From contig JABSRT010000014.1 in NCBI GenBank assembly GCA_013214945.1, forward strand, positions 58,667 to 122,666: 64,000 nucleotides of DNA, written 5' to 3'. Position 1 is the first letter of the stretch. Every line of letters begins with the position of its first letter. This document shows positions 17,321 through 26,443 of this stretch, one piece after another. The notes below the pieces were generated by a model. It was given only the letters and a program-made list of their open reading frames with translations. It had not been told where the DNA came from and made no database searches. The stretch is from Gammaproteobacteria bacterium (GTDB lineage: Bacteria; Pseudomonadota; Gammaproteobacteria; Enterobacterales; Psychrobiaceae). A program made the translations under genes and the position numbers.

Positions 17321-19429
17321 ATGAGTATCGATCTATCGCAGTTTATCCCAACCTTTCTCGAAGAAAGTTTCGAAGGGTTGGAGCTAATGGAATCAAGCTT
17401 GCTCACATTAGAGCAAGGAGATAATGATACCATTCACGCTATTTTCCGTGCCGCGCACTCGATTAAAGGCGGCGCTGGTACGTTTGGTTTTCACCGAGTT
17501 ACCGATTTTACCCATGAGGTAGAAACGTTACTCGATGAAATGCGTGATGGTAGAAGACAGGTATGTCAAAGCGATGTTGACCTCTTACTTAAATCAGTTG
17601 ACTGTATTAAGTTATTAATTGAATCATCTCGAGATGGTGTTGATTGTACAGATCCCTCGATAAACGAAGTTCACCAAGGATTAGACCAAGCATTAAATGG
17701 TGATACGCCACCGCAGGCTAATACGCCAGTTGCCCAGTTACAACAAGATGTGCCCGATGATGTTGCTGATGAAGTCACAGGGGGTAGCGAGCAGCAGTGG
17801 AATATTAGTTTTAAGCCTAAGCATGAAATGTTGCAGACTGGCAACGATCCCGTTCATATTTTTAACGCCTTGGCTGAGCTTGGCAGTGTAACCTTGCAGG
17901 TTGATACCAATGATCTGCCGCCGTTACCAGAGCTACATCCCGAAGAATGTTATTTAAAATGGCAGTTAACGTTGATCTCTGGGTGTCCTAAAGAAGACAT
18001 CAGCGAAATTTTTGAGTGGGTTGAAGATGAGTGTGAATTAAGCATCACATTAGCGAGTGCGATTGAAAATGTTGATCCTGACTCAGCGCAAGACCAGGAG
18101 ACGGAAGAAGTCGAGTCAGTCGCCGTTACTGAAAATAGTACGCCAGCCGCCAATCCTGCAGGTGAAAAAAATAAATCGAGCAGCAAGAAAGCGGTTACCG
18201 CCGATGCTGGCGGCTCAATTCGGGTTGGCATTGACAAAGTTGACGCCCTAATTAATCGGGTTGGCGAATTAGTTATTACCCAAGCGATGTTACAGCAAGT
18301 AGGCGAGGAACTTGCCGCTGACGGTGGTGACTTGGTTGATAAATTACGCGAAGGTTTAGGTCAGTTAGAAAGCAATACCCGTGATTTGCAAGAAGACGTA
18401 ATGCGGATCAGGATGCTGCCTATTAGCTTTGTGTTTAATCGTTTTCCGCGAATGGTCTACGATGTCAGCTCTAAACTCGGTAAAAAAGTTGAACTGAAAT
18501 TATCGGGTGAGCAAACCGAACTCGATAAAACCGTGATGGAGAAAATTGGCGACCCACTGGTTCATTTAGTGAGAAACTCACTCGACCATGGGTTAGAAAC
18601 ACCCGCAGAACGTCTGGCTGCAGGAAAGGGGGAAACCGGTACAGTTCATCTTAATGCTTATCATCAAGGCGGTTACATCGTGATTGATATTAGCGATGAC
18701 GGTCGCGGACTGAATACCAAAAAAATTCTTGAAAAAGCCCTTGAAAAAGGCTTAGTAACCAGCGACCAAAACTTAACCGATGATGAAATAAATCATCTGG
18801 TTTTTGCACCTGGCTTTTCAACGGCTGATGAAGTCAGCGATTTATCGGGTCGTGGCGTGGGCATGGATGTAGTCCGGCGAAATATTGAATCGCTTGGCGG
18901 CCATGTGTCATTAATATCAACGCCAGGTAAAGGATCGGTGTTTAGTGTTTGCTTGCCGTTAACCTTAGCTATTCTTGATGGTCAATTGGTTCGCATAGCG
19001 AATGAGACGTATATTGTGCCGTTGATTGCGATTGTCGAATCCGTTCAGATCTCACCCGATGCATTAAAAGCCATTGGCGGACGTGAGAGTTTGTATTTGT
19101 TTCGTGAAGAATATATTCCACTGTATAACGTGCGTGTCCTGTTTGATATTCCGCATAAACCCAGCGAACAAGACGAAGGCATGGTGATTATTGTTGAAAA
19201 TGGTGGCAGTAAATTTGCATTAATCGTCGATGACTTACTTAGTCAACAGCAAGTTGTGCTTAAGAGCTTAGAAGCTAATTATATGGCGGTGGAAGGTATT
19301 TCTGGCGCGACAATTCTGGGTGATGGCAATGTTGCGTTGATTGTTGATATTAAAGGCCTCGCGTCGTTAAAGCAGTCAAAAGCCAAACAGTTGAAGGTTA
19401 ATCGCCAACAGATTGAGGAGTTTGCATGA
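17321..19429 (+). CDS. cheA: Chemotaxis histidine kinase CheA
   Basis: This 702-residue CheA has an N-terminal HPt domain with phospho-His46 in AHSIKGGAGTF, a linker/P2-like region (about 130-280) and the dimerisation domain (about 290-370). The HATPase follows, with N box LVHLVRNSLDHGLE, G1 DDGRGL and G2 GRGVGMDVV, then a CheW-like P5 domain to the end. It autophosphorylates under receptor control and passes phosphate to CheY and CheB. Its stop overlaps the cheW start in ATGA. All catalytic boxes are intact. Confidence 0.97.
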   Translation: MSIDLSQFIPTFLEESFEGLELMESSLLTLEQGDNDTIHAIFRAAHSIKGGAGTFGFHRVTDFTHEVETLLDEMRDGRRQVCQSDVDLLLKSVDCIKLLIESSRDGVDCTDPSINEVHQGLDQALNGDTPPQANTPVAQLQQDVPDDVADEVTGGSEQQWNISFKPKHEMLQTGNDPVHIFNALAELGSVTLQVDTNDLPPLPELHPEECYLKWQLTLISGCPKEDISEIFEWVEDECELSITLASAIENVDPDSAQDQETEEVESVAVTENSTPAANPAGEKNKSSSKKAVTADAGGSIRVGIDKVDALINRVGELVITQAMLQQVGEELAADGGDLVDKLREGLGQLESNTRDLQEDVMRIRMLPISFVFNRFPRMVYDVSSKLGKKVELKLSGEQTELDKTVMEKIGDPLVHLVRNSLDHGLETPAERLAAGKGETGTVHLNAYHQGGYIVIDISDDGRGLNTKKILEKALEKGLVTSDQNLTDDEINHLVFAPGFSTADEVSDLSGRGVGMDVVRRNIESLGGHVSLISTPGKGSVFSVCLPLTLAILDGQLVRIANETYIVPLIAIVESVQISPDALKAIGGRESLYLFREEYIPLYNVRVLFDIPHKPSEQDEGMVIIVENGGSKFALIVDDLLSQQQVVLKSLEANYMAVEGISGATILGDGNVALIVDIKGLASLKQSKAKQLKVNRQQIEEFA

Positions 19430-19932
19430 GTATTACACCGGTAAATTCAGCCGCGATGAATGACAATGAGCATGTTAATAGTCGTCAATATTTGTCGTTT
19501 ATTTTGGCTGGTGAAGAATATGCATCAGACATTTTGAAAGTTCAAGAAATTCGGGATTGGACCTCATCGACGTTTGTCCCGAACAGCCCACAATATATTG
19601 AAGGTATATTGAATTTACGCGGCAACATCATTCCGATTATTAATTTGCGGACCCGATTTAATTTGCCCAATGATGAAAAATTGGTCAACCGTATTGTGAT
19701 TGTATTGACCATAGAAACGGGTGGTCGCAACCGCTCGATGGGCTTATTGGTTGATGCCGTTGCCGAAACTTATGATGTTGATATGGATAAAGTCAGATCT
19801 GCCCCTACAGGCAGCAGCGTGATAGACGATGAGTTTATTACCGGTTTAACAACGCTAGATAATAAAATGGTTATTTTACTTGATGTTGATGAGCTACTTA
19901 GTTCAGGAGAGCTAGGTCTTGCAGCAGTCTAA
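19426..19932 (+). CDS. cheW: Coupling protein CheW
   Basis: A 168-residue CheW-fold protein with the typical segments FILAGEEYASDILKVQEIRDW, LNLRGNIIPIINLR and LLVDAVAETYDV. It bridges receptors to CheA in chemoreceptor arrays. GAGGAG sits before the ATG, which overlaps the cheA stop by four bases. A second CheW homologue is at 28562-29077 on the other strand. Confidence 0.95.
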   Translation: MSITPVNSAAMNDNEHVNSRQYLSFILAGEEYASDILKVQEIRDWTSSTFVPNSPQYIEGILNLRGNIIPIINLRTRFNLPNDEKLVNRIVIVLTIETGGRNRSMGLLVDAVAETYDVDMDKVRSAPTGSSVIDDEFITGLTTLDNKMVILLDVDELLSSGELGLAAV

Positions 19933-19980
19933 TTCAGTTAGTTTTTCACTCAGATAGCATAAGGTTCAGGGAGAACAAGA

Positions 19981-22164
19981 ATGAGAACAAACATGCCAGT
20001 AACAGATCGTCGGGTTCGTCTGCAGTCGGATCAGAACTTAGTGACCAAAACAGATCTGCAAGGAAGGATTACTTATGTAAACCAGGGTTTTATTGATATT
20101 AGTGGTTTTAGTGAACAAGAGTTAGTTGGTGAAAACCATAACATAGTACGACACCCAGACATGCCTGAAGCCGCCTTTAAGGATTTGTGGCAGACCTTAG
20201 AAATGGGTCGTCCTTGGGTGAAATTGGTTAAAAACCGTTGTAAAAATGGTGATTATTACTGGGTTAAGGCCAATGTAACACCCCTGGTCAAAGATGGCCG
20301 CGTGGTCGAATACATGTCGGTGCGGACCGAACCAAGTGATATGGAAGTAGCCGATGCCGAGCGTTTATACGCGCAGCTTAACCGCGGTGAGGCTAGCATT
20401 GTATCACCGACCAAACTTAAAGAAAAAACCTTACTTTCAAGCATCACTAAATGGGCCGTCGCAAGTGCTACCGTTGCGTTAGGTATTAAAGTAAGCGTGC
20501 TCGCTTCACCGCTCGACTCTGTTTACTCTTCATTGGGTCCGATCATTGGTTTCATGATTTTGGCGTATGGCACGGTTAGAATTATCAAAAAGCAAGTCAT
20601 ACTACCACTTAACCAAGCGATGAAAGAATTAGAACTACTGGCGCAAGGTAACTACGCCTCAACAATACCGGTCGAGCAAAAGGGTGAAATGGGCGAATTG
20701 ATGCGCAAAGTTAAATCGATTCAGATTTCACTTGGTTTTGAAGTCAACAATGCCAAAGAATTGGCCCAAAATGCTGATCGAATTAAAGTGGCGCTTGACC
20801 GAGTTACTTCTAACGTGATGATGGCAGATAACAACTGCAATATTATTTACTGTAATGATGCTGTTGTTGATATGTTGATTAACGCTGAAGAAGATATTCG
20901 CCAAGATTTGCCTAACTTTGATGCTCGTAATTTAATTGGTACCTCGATTGACGGTTTCCATGTTGACCCATCTCACCAGCGCCGGATGTTAGAAGGTCTC
21001 AAAGCAACCTTTAAGGCAGAAATTAAGATCGGTCCACGTGATTTCTCATTAATTGCATCACCCGTGGTTGACGAACAAGGTAACCGTTTAGGCAGTGTGG
21101 TTGAATGGGCTGATATTACCCAACAGTTAGCGGCAGAGGCTGAAGTTGAAACAATGATCCGTGATGCCTCACGTGGCGTGTTAAGTACCCGACTTGATGC
21201 GACTAAATACGATGGCTTTATTGGTAAAATTGCAGGGGGCATGAATGAAATGCTAGATGCGATAGTTGAACCGATTAGCGAAGTTAAACGCGTTGTAAGT
21301 TCGTTGGCCGAAGGCGACTTAAGTGCTCGCATGGAAGGGGATTTCGAAGGGGAATTCACCGAACTTGATGACTCATTGCAAGCCGCCATGGTTAAGCTCG
21401 ATGAAATTGTTGGTGAAATACGTAATGCCAGTGGATCGATTGCCTCAGGCGCGGAAGAAATATCTAAAGGTAACGGTACATTAAGCACGCGAACTGAATC
21501 TCAGGCCGCGAGTTTGGAAGAAACCGCCGCCAGCATGGAAGAAATGACCGCAACGGTACGTCAAAATGCCGATAATGCCCAGCAAGCCAATAAGCTGGCT
21601 GAAAATGCCAAGGTATTAGCCGAACAAGGTGGCGAAATATCTGCAAAAGTTGTGCATTCTATGAGTGAAATTAGCAAATCAAGCACGCAAATATCGGAAA
21701 TTATCGGGGTAATCGACGAAATTGCATTCCAAACGAATCTATTAGCGTTAAATGCCGCCGTTGAAGCAGCGCGAGCTGGTGAACAAGGGCGTGGCTTTGC
21801 TGTCGTGGCAGCCGAAGTACGTAACCTGGCGCAACGAAGTGCCGGCGCCGCTAAAGAAATCAAAGGCTTGATTAGTGACAGTGTCTCCAAGGTTGAAGAA
21901 GGCGGGCGTTATGTTGATGAGTCTGGACGAGCGCTTACTGAAATAGTGGGTGCAATCCATGAAGTATCATCAATCGTTGGTGAAATTGCTCTAGCCAGCA
22001 AAGAACAAGCAACTGGCATCGATCAAGTTAATGTCGCGATTACGGATATGGATGAAGGAACACAGCAGAACGCCGCGTTAGTTGAAGAAGTTGCCGCCGC
22101 CTCTGAAAGCATGGAAGAGCAAGCGGTGACCTTACGTCAATTGGTTGGTTTTTTCTCTTCATAA
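19981..22164 (+). CDS. Aer-like PAS-HAMP chemoreceptor, C-terminal tail cut by in-frame TAA
   Basis: The 727-residue product has an N-terminal PAS domain of the Aer type ([15 protein letters not shown], a redox/FAD-type PAS), a short hydrophobic hairpin near residues 160-205 and a HAMP region. A second PAS-like domain (about 275-385) and a further HAMP-like stretch follow, then the MCP signalling hairpin with [20 protein letters not shown] at its tip. There is no periplasmic sensor domain, so it senses from inside, probably redox or energy state. After the TAA at 22162 the same frame stays open and encodes a tail ending EWEEF, the CheR/CheB docking peptide of this receptor class. As written, the protein lacks it. 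Confidence 0.93.
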   Translation: MRTNMPVTDRRVRLQSDQNLVTKTDLQGRITYVNQGFIDISGFSEQELVGENHNIVRHPDMPEAAFKDLWQTLEMGRPWVKLVKNRCKNGDYYWVKANVTPLVKDGRVVEYMSVRTEPSDMEVADAERLYAQLNRGEASIVSPTKLKEKTLLSSITKWAVASATVALGIKVSVLASPLDSVYSSLGPIIGFMILAYGTVRIIKKQVILPLNQAMKELELLAQGNYASTIPVEQKGEMGELMRKVKSIQISLGFEVNNAKELAQNADRIKVALDRVTSNVMMADNNCNIIYCNDAVVDMLINAEEDIRQDLPNFDARNLIGTSIDGFHVDPSHQRRMLEGLKATFKAEIKIGPRDFSLIASPVVDEQGNRLGSVVEWADITQQLAAEAEVETMIRDASRGVLSTRLDATKYDGFIGKIAGGMNEMLDAIVEPISEVKRVVSSLAEGDLSARMEGDFEGEFTELDDSLQAAMVKLDEIVGEIRNASGSIASGAEEISKGNGTLSTRTESQAASLEETAASMEEMTATVRQNADNAQQANKLAENAKVLAEQGGEISAKVVHSMSEISKSSTQISEIIGVIDEIAFQTNLLALNAAVEAARAGEQGRGFAVVAAEVRNLAQRSAGAAKEIKGLISDSVSKVEEGGRYVDESGRALTEIVGAIHEVSSIVGEIALASKEQATGIDQVNVAITDMDEGTQQNAALVEEVAAASESMEEQAVTLRQLVGFFSS

Positions 22165-22296
22165 AGTCATAGCGTGCTAACCCCTGCCGCGTCATCTCGT
22201 GCGCCTAATAAGCGCCGGGCAAGCAATCGTCCTACTGCGAAAGCTAAGTCGAAAGCACCAGCGGTTAAAGCCGAAATGGAATGGGAAGAGTTTTAA
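22165..22296 (+). pseudogene. In-frame receptor tail after the premature TAA
   Basis: These 43 codons plus a TAA at 22294 continue the receptor frame exactly (the TAA at 22162 replaces one codon). The translation is a Lys/Ala/Pro-rich flexible linker ending KAEMEWEEF. Tethered pentapeptides of the (N/E)WE(T/E)F form recruit CheR and CheB for adaptation. It has no start codon of its own. A single nonsense substitution (for example from AAA or CAA) or translational readthrough are both possible; the sequence alone does not decide. Confidence 0.75.
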
Positions 22297-22310
22297 CTGA
22301 GGGTTAGTTA

Positions 22311-23177
22311 ATGTCGATAACGAAAGCAGAGGCTAGACCACTAGCCTCTTCAACTAAGACGCGTGAGTTCGATTTTACTCACGCTGACTTTAAGCAAGTG
22401 CAACAGCGTATTTATAAGTACGCTGGTATTTCGCTCGCTGATCATAAAGTTGATTTAGTCTATAACCGCTTAGTCCGCAGAATACGTTCACTAGGGATTA
22501 ATAGCTTCACCCAATATTTTGAGATCTTGGACACGCAGAAACAAGAGTTTAATAATTTTGTTAATGCGATGACTACAAATTTGACCTCGTTTTATCGTGA
22601 AGCGCATCACTTTGAATACATTAGTGAAACATATTTACCTGCGTTGGCGAAAGAGGGGCAAGACAAATTAAGGATCTGGTCTTCTGCGTGCTCGGTCGGT
22701 GAAGAGCCATACAGTATTGGCATAAGCTTGCTTGAGTCGGGGCTTAATTTATCAAATTGGGATGTCGAGATATTAGCGACAGATATTGATACTGAGGTTT
22801 TGGCCACGGCTAAAGCGGCAATTTATGCGCTGGATCGCATTGAAGGCTTGTCAACCGCGCGTAAAAAACTGGGCTTTTTACGCGGCACTGGTGACAATCG
22901 CGATCAGGCGTTAATTAAACCACAAATCCGTAAATGGATGAGATTTAGCTATTGTAATTTAATGGAAGATTGGCCGATTGACGCCCAGTTAGATATTATA
23001 TTCTGTCGTAATGTAATGATTTATTTTGATAAAAAAACTCAAAATATACTATTTGACCGGATGGAAAAGCAGTTAAAACCAGGTGGCTTATTGTGCATTG
23101 GACATTCTGAATCGCCGGCAAGAGACATGAAAAATTTTAAATTGCTTGGGCGAACAATGTACCAAAAGATCAAGTAG
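22311..23177 (+). CDS. cheR: Chemoreceptor glutamate methyltransferase CheR
   Basis: A 288-residue protein with the CheR N-terminal helical domain (DFKQVQQRIYKYAGISL, VYNRLVRRI) and the SAM-binding domain (WSSACSVGEEPYSIGI, ILATDIDTEVL, DIIFCRNVMIYF). It methylates receptor Glu residues during adaptation. GAGGG precedes ATG 22311. The pentapeptide tail that such enzymes dock to lies immediately upstream but is separated from the receptor by the premature stop. Confidence 0.95.
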   Translation: MSITKAEARPLASSTKTREFDFTHADFKQVQQRIYKYAGISLADHKVDLVYNRLVRRIRSLGINSFTQYFEILDTQKQEFNNFVNAMTTNLTSFYREAHHFEYISETYLPALAKEGQDKLRIWSSACSVGEEPYSIGISLLESGLNLSNWDVEILATDIDTEVLATAKAAIYALDRIEGLSTARKKLGFLRGTGDNRDQALIKPQIRKWMRFSYCNLMEDWPIDAQLDIIFCRNVMIYFDKKTQNILFDRMEKQLKPGGLLCIGHSESPARDMKNFKLLGRTMYQKIK

Positions 23178-23187
23178 GGAGCAGTAA

Positions 23188-23634
23188 ATGGGACTTAGCC
23201 AAAACCGAATTAAAGCATTAGAGATGCCAAAATACCCTGAATTTGAACACGTCAGGCGCTTTTGGATGCCCCAGCAGCAACTTTTTGGGGTGAAAATTGT
23301 TGCAGGAGATTTTTATGTCAGCAATCAAAATGAAATGATTTCAACGGTGCTTGGTTCTTGTGTTAGTACCTGTATACGCGATCCAAAAGCAGGCGTCGGT
23401 GGAATTAATCATTTTATTTTACCCGATACCGATTGCGATATTCTATCGGCTTCAAATCGTTATGGGGTTTTTGCGATGGAGCAATTAATTAACTCGATCA
23501 TTAAACATGGCGGTGATCCGAACAATTTTGAGTTTAAGCTAACCGGCGGCGGCAACATGATGGGGGCAGGCATCGATATTGGCCAGCGCAACATTGAATT
23601 TATCAAAAAATTTATCGCCACCGAAGGTTATTAA
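23188..23634 (+). CDS. cheD: Receptor glutamine deamidase CheD, cut short by in-frame TAA
   Basis: The 148-residue product keeps the CheD catalytic set: Cys in STVLGSCVSTCIRDP, His in GGINHFILPD and the following strands (TGGGNMMGAGIDIGQRNIEF). CheD deamidates receptor glutamines and can be held by CheC, a homologue of which is encoded at 29645. A TAA at 23632 stops translation after TEGY. The same frame then runs open for 59 codons with normal CheD C-terminal sequence. A full CheD of about 200 residues is usual, so this product is probably incomplete. GGGAG precedes ATG 23188. Confidence 0.9.
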   Translation: MGLSQNRIKALEMPKYPEFEHVRRFWMPQQQLFGVKIVAGDFYVSNQNEMISTVLGSCVSTCIRDPKAGVGGINHFILPDTDCDILSASNRYGVFAMEQLINSIIKHGGDPNNFEFKLTGGGNMMGAGIDIGQRNIEFIKKFIATEGY

Positions 23635-23814
23635 ATTAGGAGTGAAGCTCTCGGTGGCACTCAGCCGCGTAAGATGTTGTATAACGTTACCACAGGGCGT
23701 TTGTTAGTACACAAACTTCAAGATAAGCGCAACGATCGTTATCACGCGCTTGAAGTAAAAGAACAGCAACGTAAACATCAAACATATTCTGATGATGTTG
23801 AACTATTTGACTAA
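23635..23814 (+). pseudogene. In-frame CheD C-terminus after the premature TAA
   Basis: These 59 codons plus TAA at 23812 continue cheD in frame. The translation includes ALGGTQPRKMLYNVTTGRLL, matching the family segment LGG..PRK...F..TG.V, and ends DDVELFD. The final stop overlaps TAAGGAAAG, the ribosome site of cheB, so ancestral cheD-cheB coupling is visible. No in-frame stop other than the one at 23632 interrupts it, which suggests a recent substitution or readthrough. Confidence 0.8.
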
Positions 23815-23827
23815 GGAAAGTCGGATT

Positions 23828-24907
23828 ATGGCAATTAAAGTATTGATAGTTGATGACTCAAAGCTAGTGCGACAAATCTTAACCGAAGTTTTATTTCAAT
23901 ATCCTGAAATAGAGGTAGTCGGCGCGGCTAATGGGCCATTTGAAGCCCGCGATATGATCAAAGAACTCAAACCTGATGTGTTAACACTTGATGTTGAGAT
24001 GCCAGACATGGACGGCATTACTTTCCTTAAAAACATTATGAGATTAAGGCCTATGCCGGTGGTAATGTTGTCGACGCTGACTGAAAAAGGAGCCGATACC
24101 ACCTTGCAAGCCCTAGAAATTGGCGCGGTAGATTTTATTGCCAAACCAAAATCAGAAACATTAATGGGTAATTTGTCGGCATTTAATAACGCCTTGGTGA
24201 AAAAAATTAAGTTTGCGTCTCAAGTCAATGTTAAAGCCGGAAGTGTTACCTCAGATAAAGAAGTAAATATTAATATTGATGCGTCGCAAAGTCGCGACGT
24301 AATCATTGCAATGGGAGCATCGACCGGCGGCACCGAAGCATTGCGCCATGTTTTGGTCAAAATGCCGGCTAACTCGCCAGCGGTTGTTATTACCCAACAC
24401 ATACCGGAAAATTTTAGTCGTCGTTTTGCTAAGCGGCTTAATGGTCGGTGCAAAATGACTGTTCATGAGGCACAGCATGGCCAAGAAATACTCCAGGGTA
24501 ATGTTTATATCGCCCGTGGCGGTCAACACCTTCAAGTTAAACAACGAGAGGGTAAACTCGTGTGTTACCTCGATAATAGTGAGCCGGTTAATCGGCATAA
24601 ACCTTCGGTTGATGTCATGTTCGAATCGCTAAGCCGGATAGCGGGCATTAAAGTTTACTCGGTGCTGTTGACGGGCATGGGGGCCGATGGCGCTAAGGGA
24701 ATGCTAATGCTTAAGCAAAATGGTCATTACAGCTTAATTCAGGATAAACAATCGAGTTTAATTTGGGGCATGCCAGGTAAAGCGTTTGAAATAAATGCAC
24801 ATTGCCAACAGAGTTCGCTTGATAATGTCGCAGAAACCCTGCTTAATAGAATTAGTCAAGGATTGACCCGCACCTCAAGGAGTAGAAATGACAGTGCCAA
24901 AGCCTAA
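23828..24907 (+). CDS. cheB: Chemotaxis methylesterase CheB
   Basis: This 359-residue protein has a receiver domain ([12 protein letters not shown], Asp in [12 protein letters not shown], Lys in AKPK) and a C-terminal methylesterase with catalytic Ser in [11 protein letters not shown], His in TQHIPENFS and Asp in [13 protein letters not shown]. It demethylates and deamidates receptors when phosphorylated. I start at ATG 23828, eight bases after AAGGAAAG; the longer frame upstream would read out of the cheD end. Its last 20 bases overlap the next gene. Confidence 0.95.
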   Translation: MAIKVLIVDDSKLVRQILTEVLFQYPEIEVVGAANGPFEARDMIKELKPDVLTLDVEMPDMDGITFLKNIMRLRPMPVVMLSTLTEKGADTTLQALEIGAVDFIAKPKSETLMGNLSAFNNALVKKIKFASQVNVKAGSVTSDKEVNINIDASQSRDVIIAMGASTGGTEALRHVLVKMPANSPAVVITQHIPENFSRRFAKRLNGRCKMTVHEAQHGQEILQGNVYIARGGQHLQVKQREGKLVCYLDNSEPVNRHKPSVDVMFESLSRIAGIKVYSVLLTGMGADGAKGMLMLKQNGHYSLIQDKQSSLIWGMPGKAFEINAHCQQSSLDNVAETLLNRISQGLTRTSRSRNDSAKA

Positions 24908-26111
24908 ACTTATTATTGTTGCAGTGATAGCTAGTGTCCTGTCAGTTATTTTTCAAATATCACAACTGCCTATTGTATGGTCGATGCTGGCACAAGCAGT
25001 AGTGGTCGTTATGTTATTCTGCCAACTCAAGTTTGGGCTTAATTCGGTTGATACCTCTAATGCAAAAGCCGTACAACTCACTCCAAAAACGAACCACAGC
25101 GACCACTTGTCAGCTAGCGCGATTAATACCGCCTTATCAGAAATTTATAAAGAACTTGAACTGACCTTTGCATTTGAACGCGAAATTATTGATCAAGAAG
25201 TTAACCGAGCCACCAGTTTAGTCCAGGGGGCGGTTGGCGGCATGACCGACTCTTTTCATGACATGAAATCGCTAACCGATCGTCAGCATATATTACTTAA
25301 CGAATTAGTTAAAAATAGTCCTGGAGCGGCAGATAGCTCCGATGACAACGTTAATATGCAAGACTTCGTCAACGATACCTCACTACTACTTGAAGAATTT
25401 GTTGCTGTAGTGATTAATACTTCTAAGCAAAGTTTGACCACCTTAAATTATATCGATGATATGGTGGTTCAGCTCGATAGCATCTTTAATTTGCTTGAGA
25501 ATGTCGAAGGCTTAGCAAGCAGAACTAACTTATTAGCCCTTAATGCCAGTATTGAAGCAGCACGTGCTGGTGAAGTGGGCCGCGGCTTTGCTGTGGTCGC
25601 CGATGAAGTCAGAAATTTATCTTTCTCATCTTCAACGTTAAATAATCAAATTCGCACTGCGATTGATGGCTCTAAGGAAACGATCGATATTTTACGCAGC
25701 TCGGTCGAAGAAATGGCTTCTTCAGATATGACCAAAACACTTGAAGCAAAGTCTAAGATCAGTGATATGTCGACCACAGTTGGCGAAATTAATGATCATA
25801 TGAAAGAAACGATTGAGGCATTAAGTAGCATTGGTGATGAAATGGATGCTTCAGTCGCTAACGCCGTTCGCTCATTACAGTTTGAAGATATTACGACTCA
25901 AGCGTTGCAGTCGGTTAGTGGCAATATCGATAAATTTAATCAAATTAGTATTGAATTGCAGACGTTGACCCAAAACGCTGAGCCGATTGAGTCTCAGGTT
26001 GAGCACATCCGAAAGATTTGTGGGGCTGTTAGGGCCGAAGCTGCACAAATAAAAGAACACCGAACTGTGTCGCAAGAAGATATGGAAGAAGGTGAAGTAG
26101 AATTATTTTAA
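24888..26111 (+). CDS. Membrane-anchored MCP-like signalling protein
   Basis: A 407-residue protein with two closely spaced N-terminal membrane helices (about 8-45), no periplasmic or PAS sensor domain and a coiled-coil MCP signalling tip [20 protein letters not shown]. The segment [13 protein letters not shown] follows, and the C-terminus is EGEVELF. Such short receptors often act inside chemosensory arrays as scaffolds or take signals from partner proteins. AAGGAG precedes ATG 24888, inside the end of cheB. Its VELF end matches the end of the CheD tail. Confidence 0.85.
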   Translation: MTVPKPKLIIVAVIASVLSVIFQISQLPIVWSMLAQAVVVVMLFCQLKFGLNSVDTSNAKAVQLTPKTNHSDHLSASAINTALSEIYKELELTFAFEREIIDQEVNRATSLVQGAVGGMTDSFHDMKSLTDRQHILLNELVKNSPGAADSSDDNVNMQDFVNDTSLLLEEFVAVVINTSKQSLTTLNYIDDMVVQLDSIFNLLENVEGLASRTNLLALNASIEAARAGEVGRGFAVVADEVRNLSFSSSTLNNQIRTAIDGSKETIDILRSSVEEMASSDMTKTLEAKSKISDMSTTVGEINDHMKETIEALSSIGDEMDASVANAVRSLQFEDITTQALQSVSGNIDKFNQISIELQTLTQNAEPIESQVEHIRKICGAVRAEAAQIKEHRTVSQEDMEEGEVELF

Positions 26112-26130
26112 TTAAGAAAAGGAAGTAATT

Positions 26131-26439
26131 ATGGCTATTGTAAGCTCAAAATCACAGGACGATAAAGATATTCTTATTTCGGTAACAGATCGTTTCGATT
26201 TTTCTCAATACAAAGTTTTTCGAGATAGTTATTGCGATTGTACCAACTCGGGCACCTTGTTTCGTCTTAATTTAAGTAAAGCAAATTATATGGACTCATC
26301 GGCCTTAGGCATGTTATTGCTGCTCAAGGAACATGCGGATCAAATCAAAGGTAAAATAGTGATTGAAAAGCCGAACGACGCGATCAATAAAGTCCTTGAA
26401 ATTGCTCAATTCCAGCACTTAATTGAAATAGTGAGATAG
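26131..26439 (+). CDS. STAS anti-sigma antagonist, CrsA-like
   Basis: A 102-residue STAS domain with the phosphorylation loop ANYMDSSALGMLLLL; Ser56, directly after the Asp, is the expected target. In Shewanella oneidensis the antagonist CrsA works with the kinase-phosphatase CrsR in a chemosensory cluster to control sigma-S. This gene lies four bases before such a partner, which supports the same role. An AAGGAAG ribosome site precedes the start. Confidence 0.85.
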   Translation: MAIVSSKSQDDKDILISVTDRFDFSQYKVFRDSYCDCTNSGTLFRLNLSKANYMDSSALGMLLLLKEHADQIKGKIVIEKPNDAINKVLEIAQFQHLIEIVR

Positions 26440-26443
26440 TTCA

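Noticed and set aside
22162..23634. Reassignment of TAA as a sense codon to explain the two in-frame stops
   Set aside because: TAA ends many genes of this window at normal family lengths, including both tails themselves, so the standard code applies.
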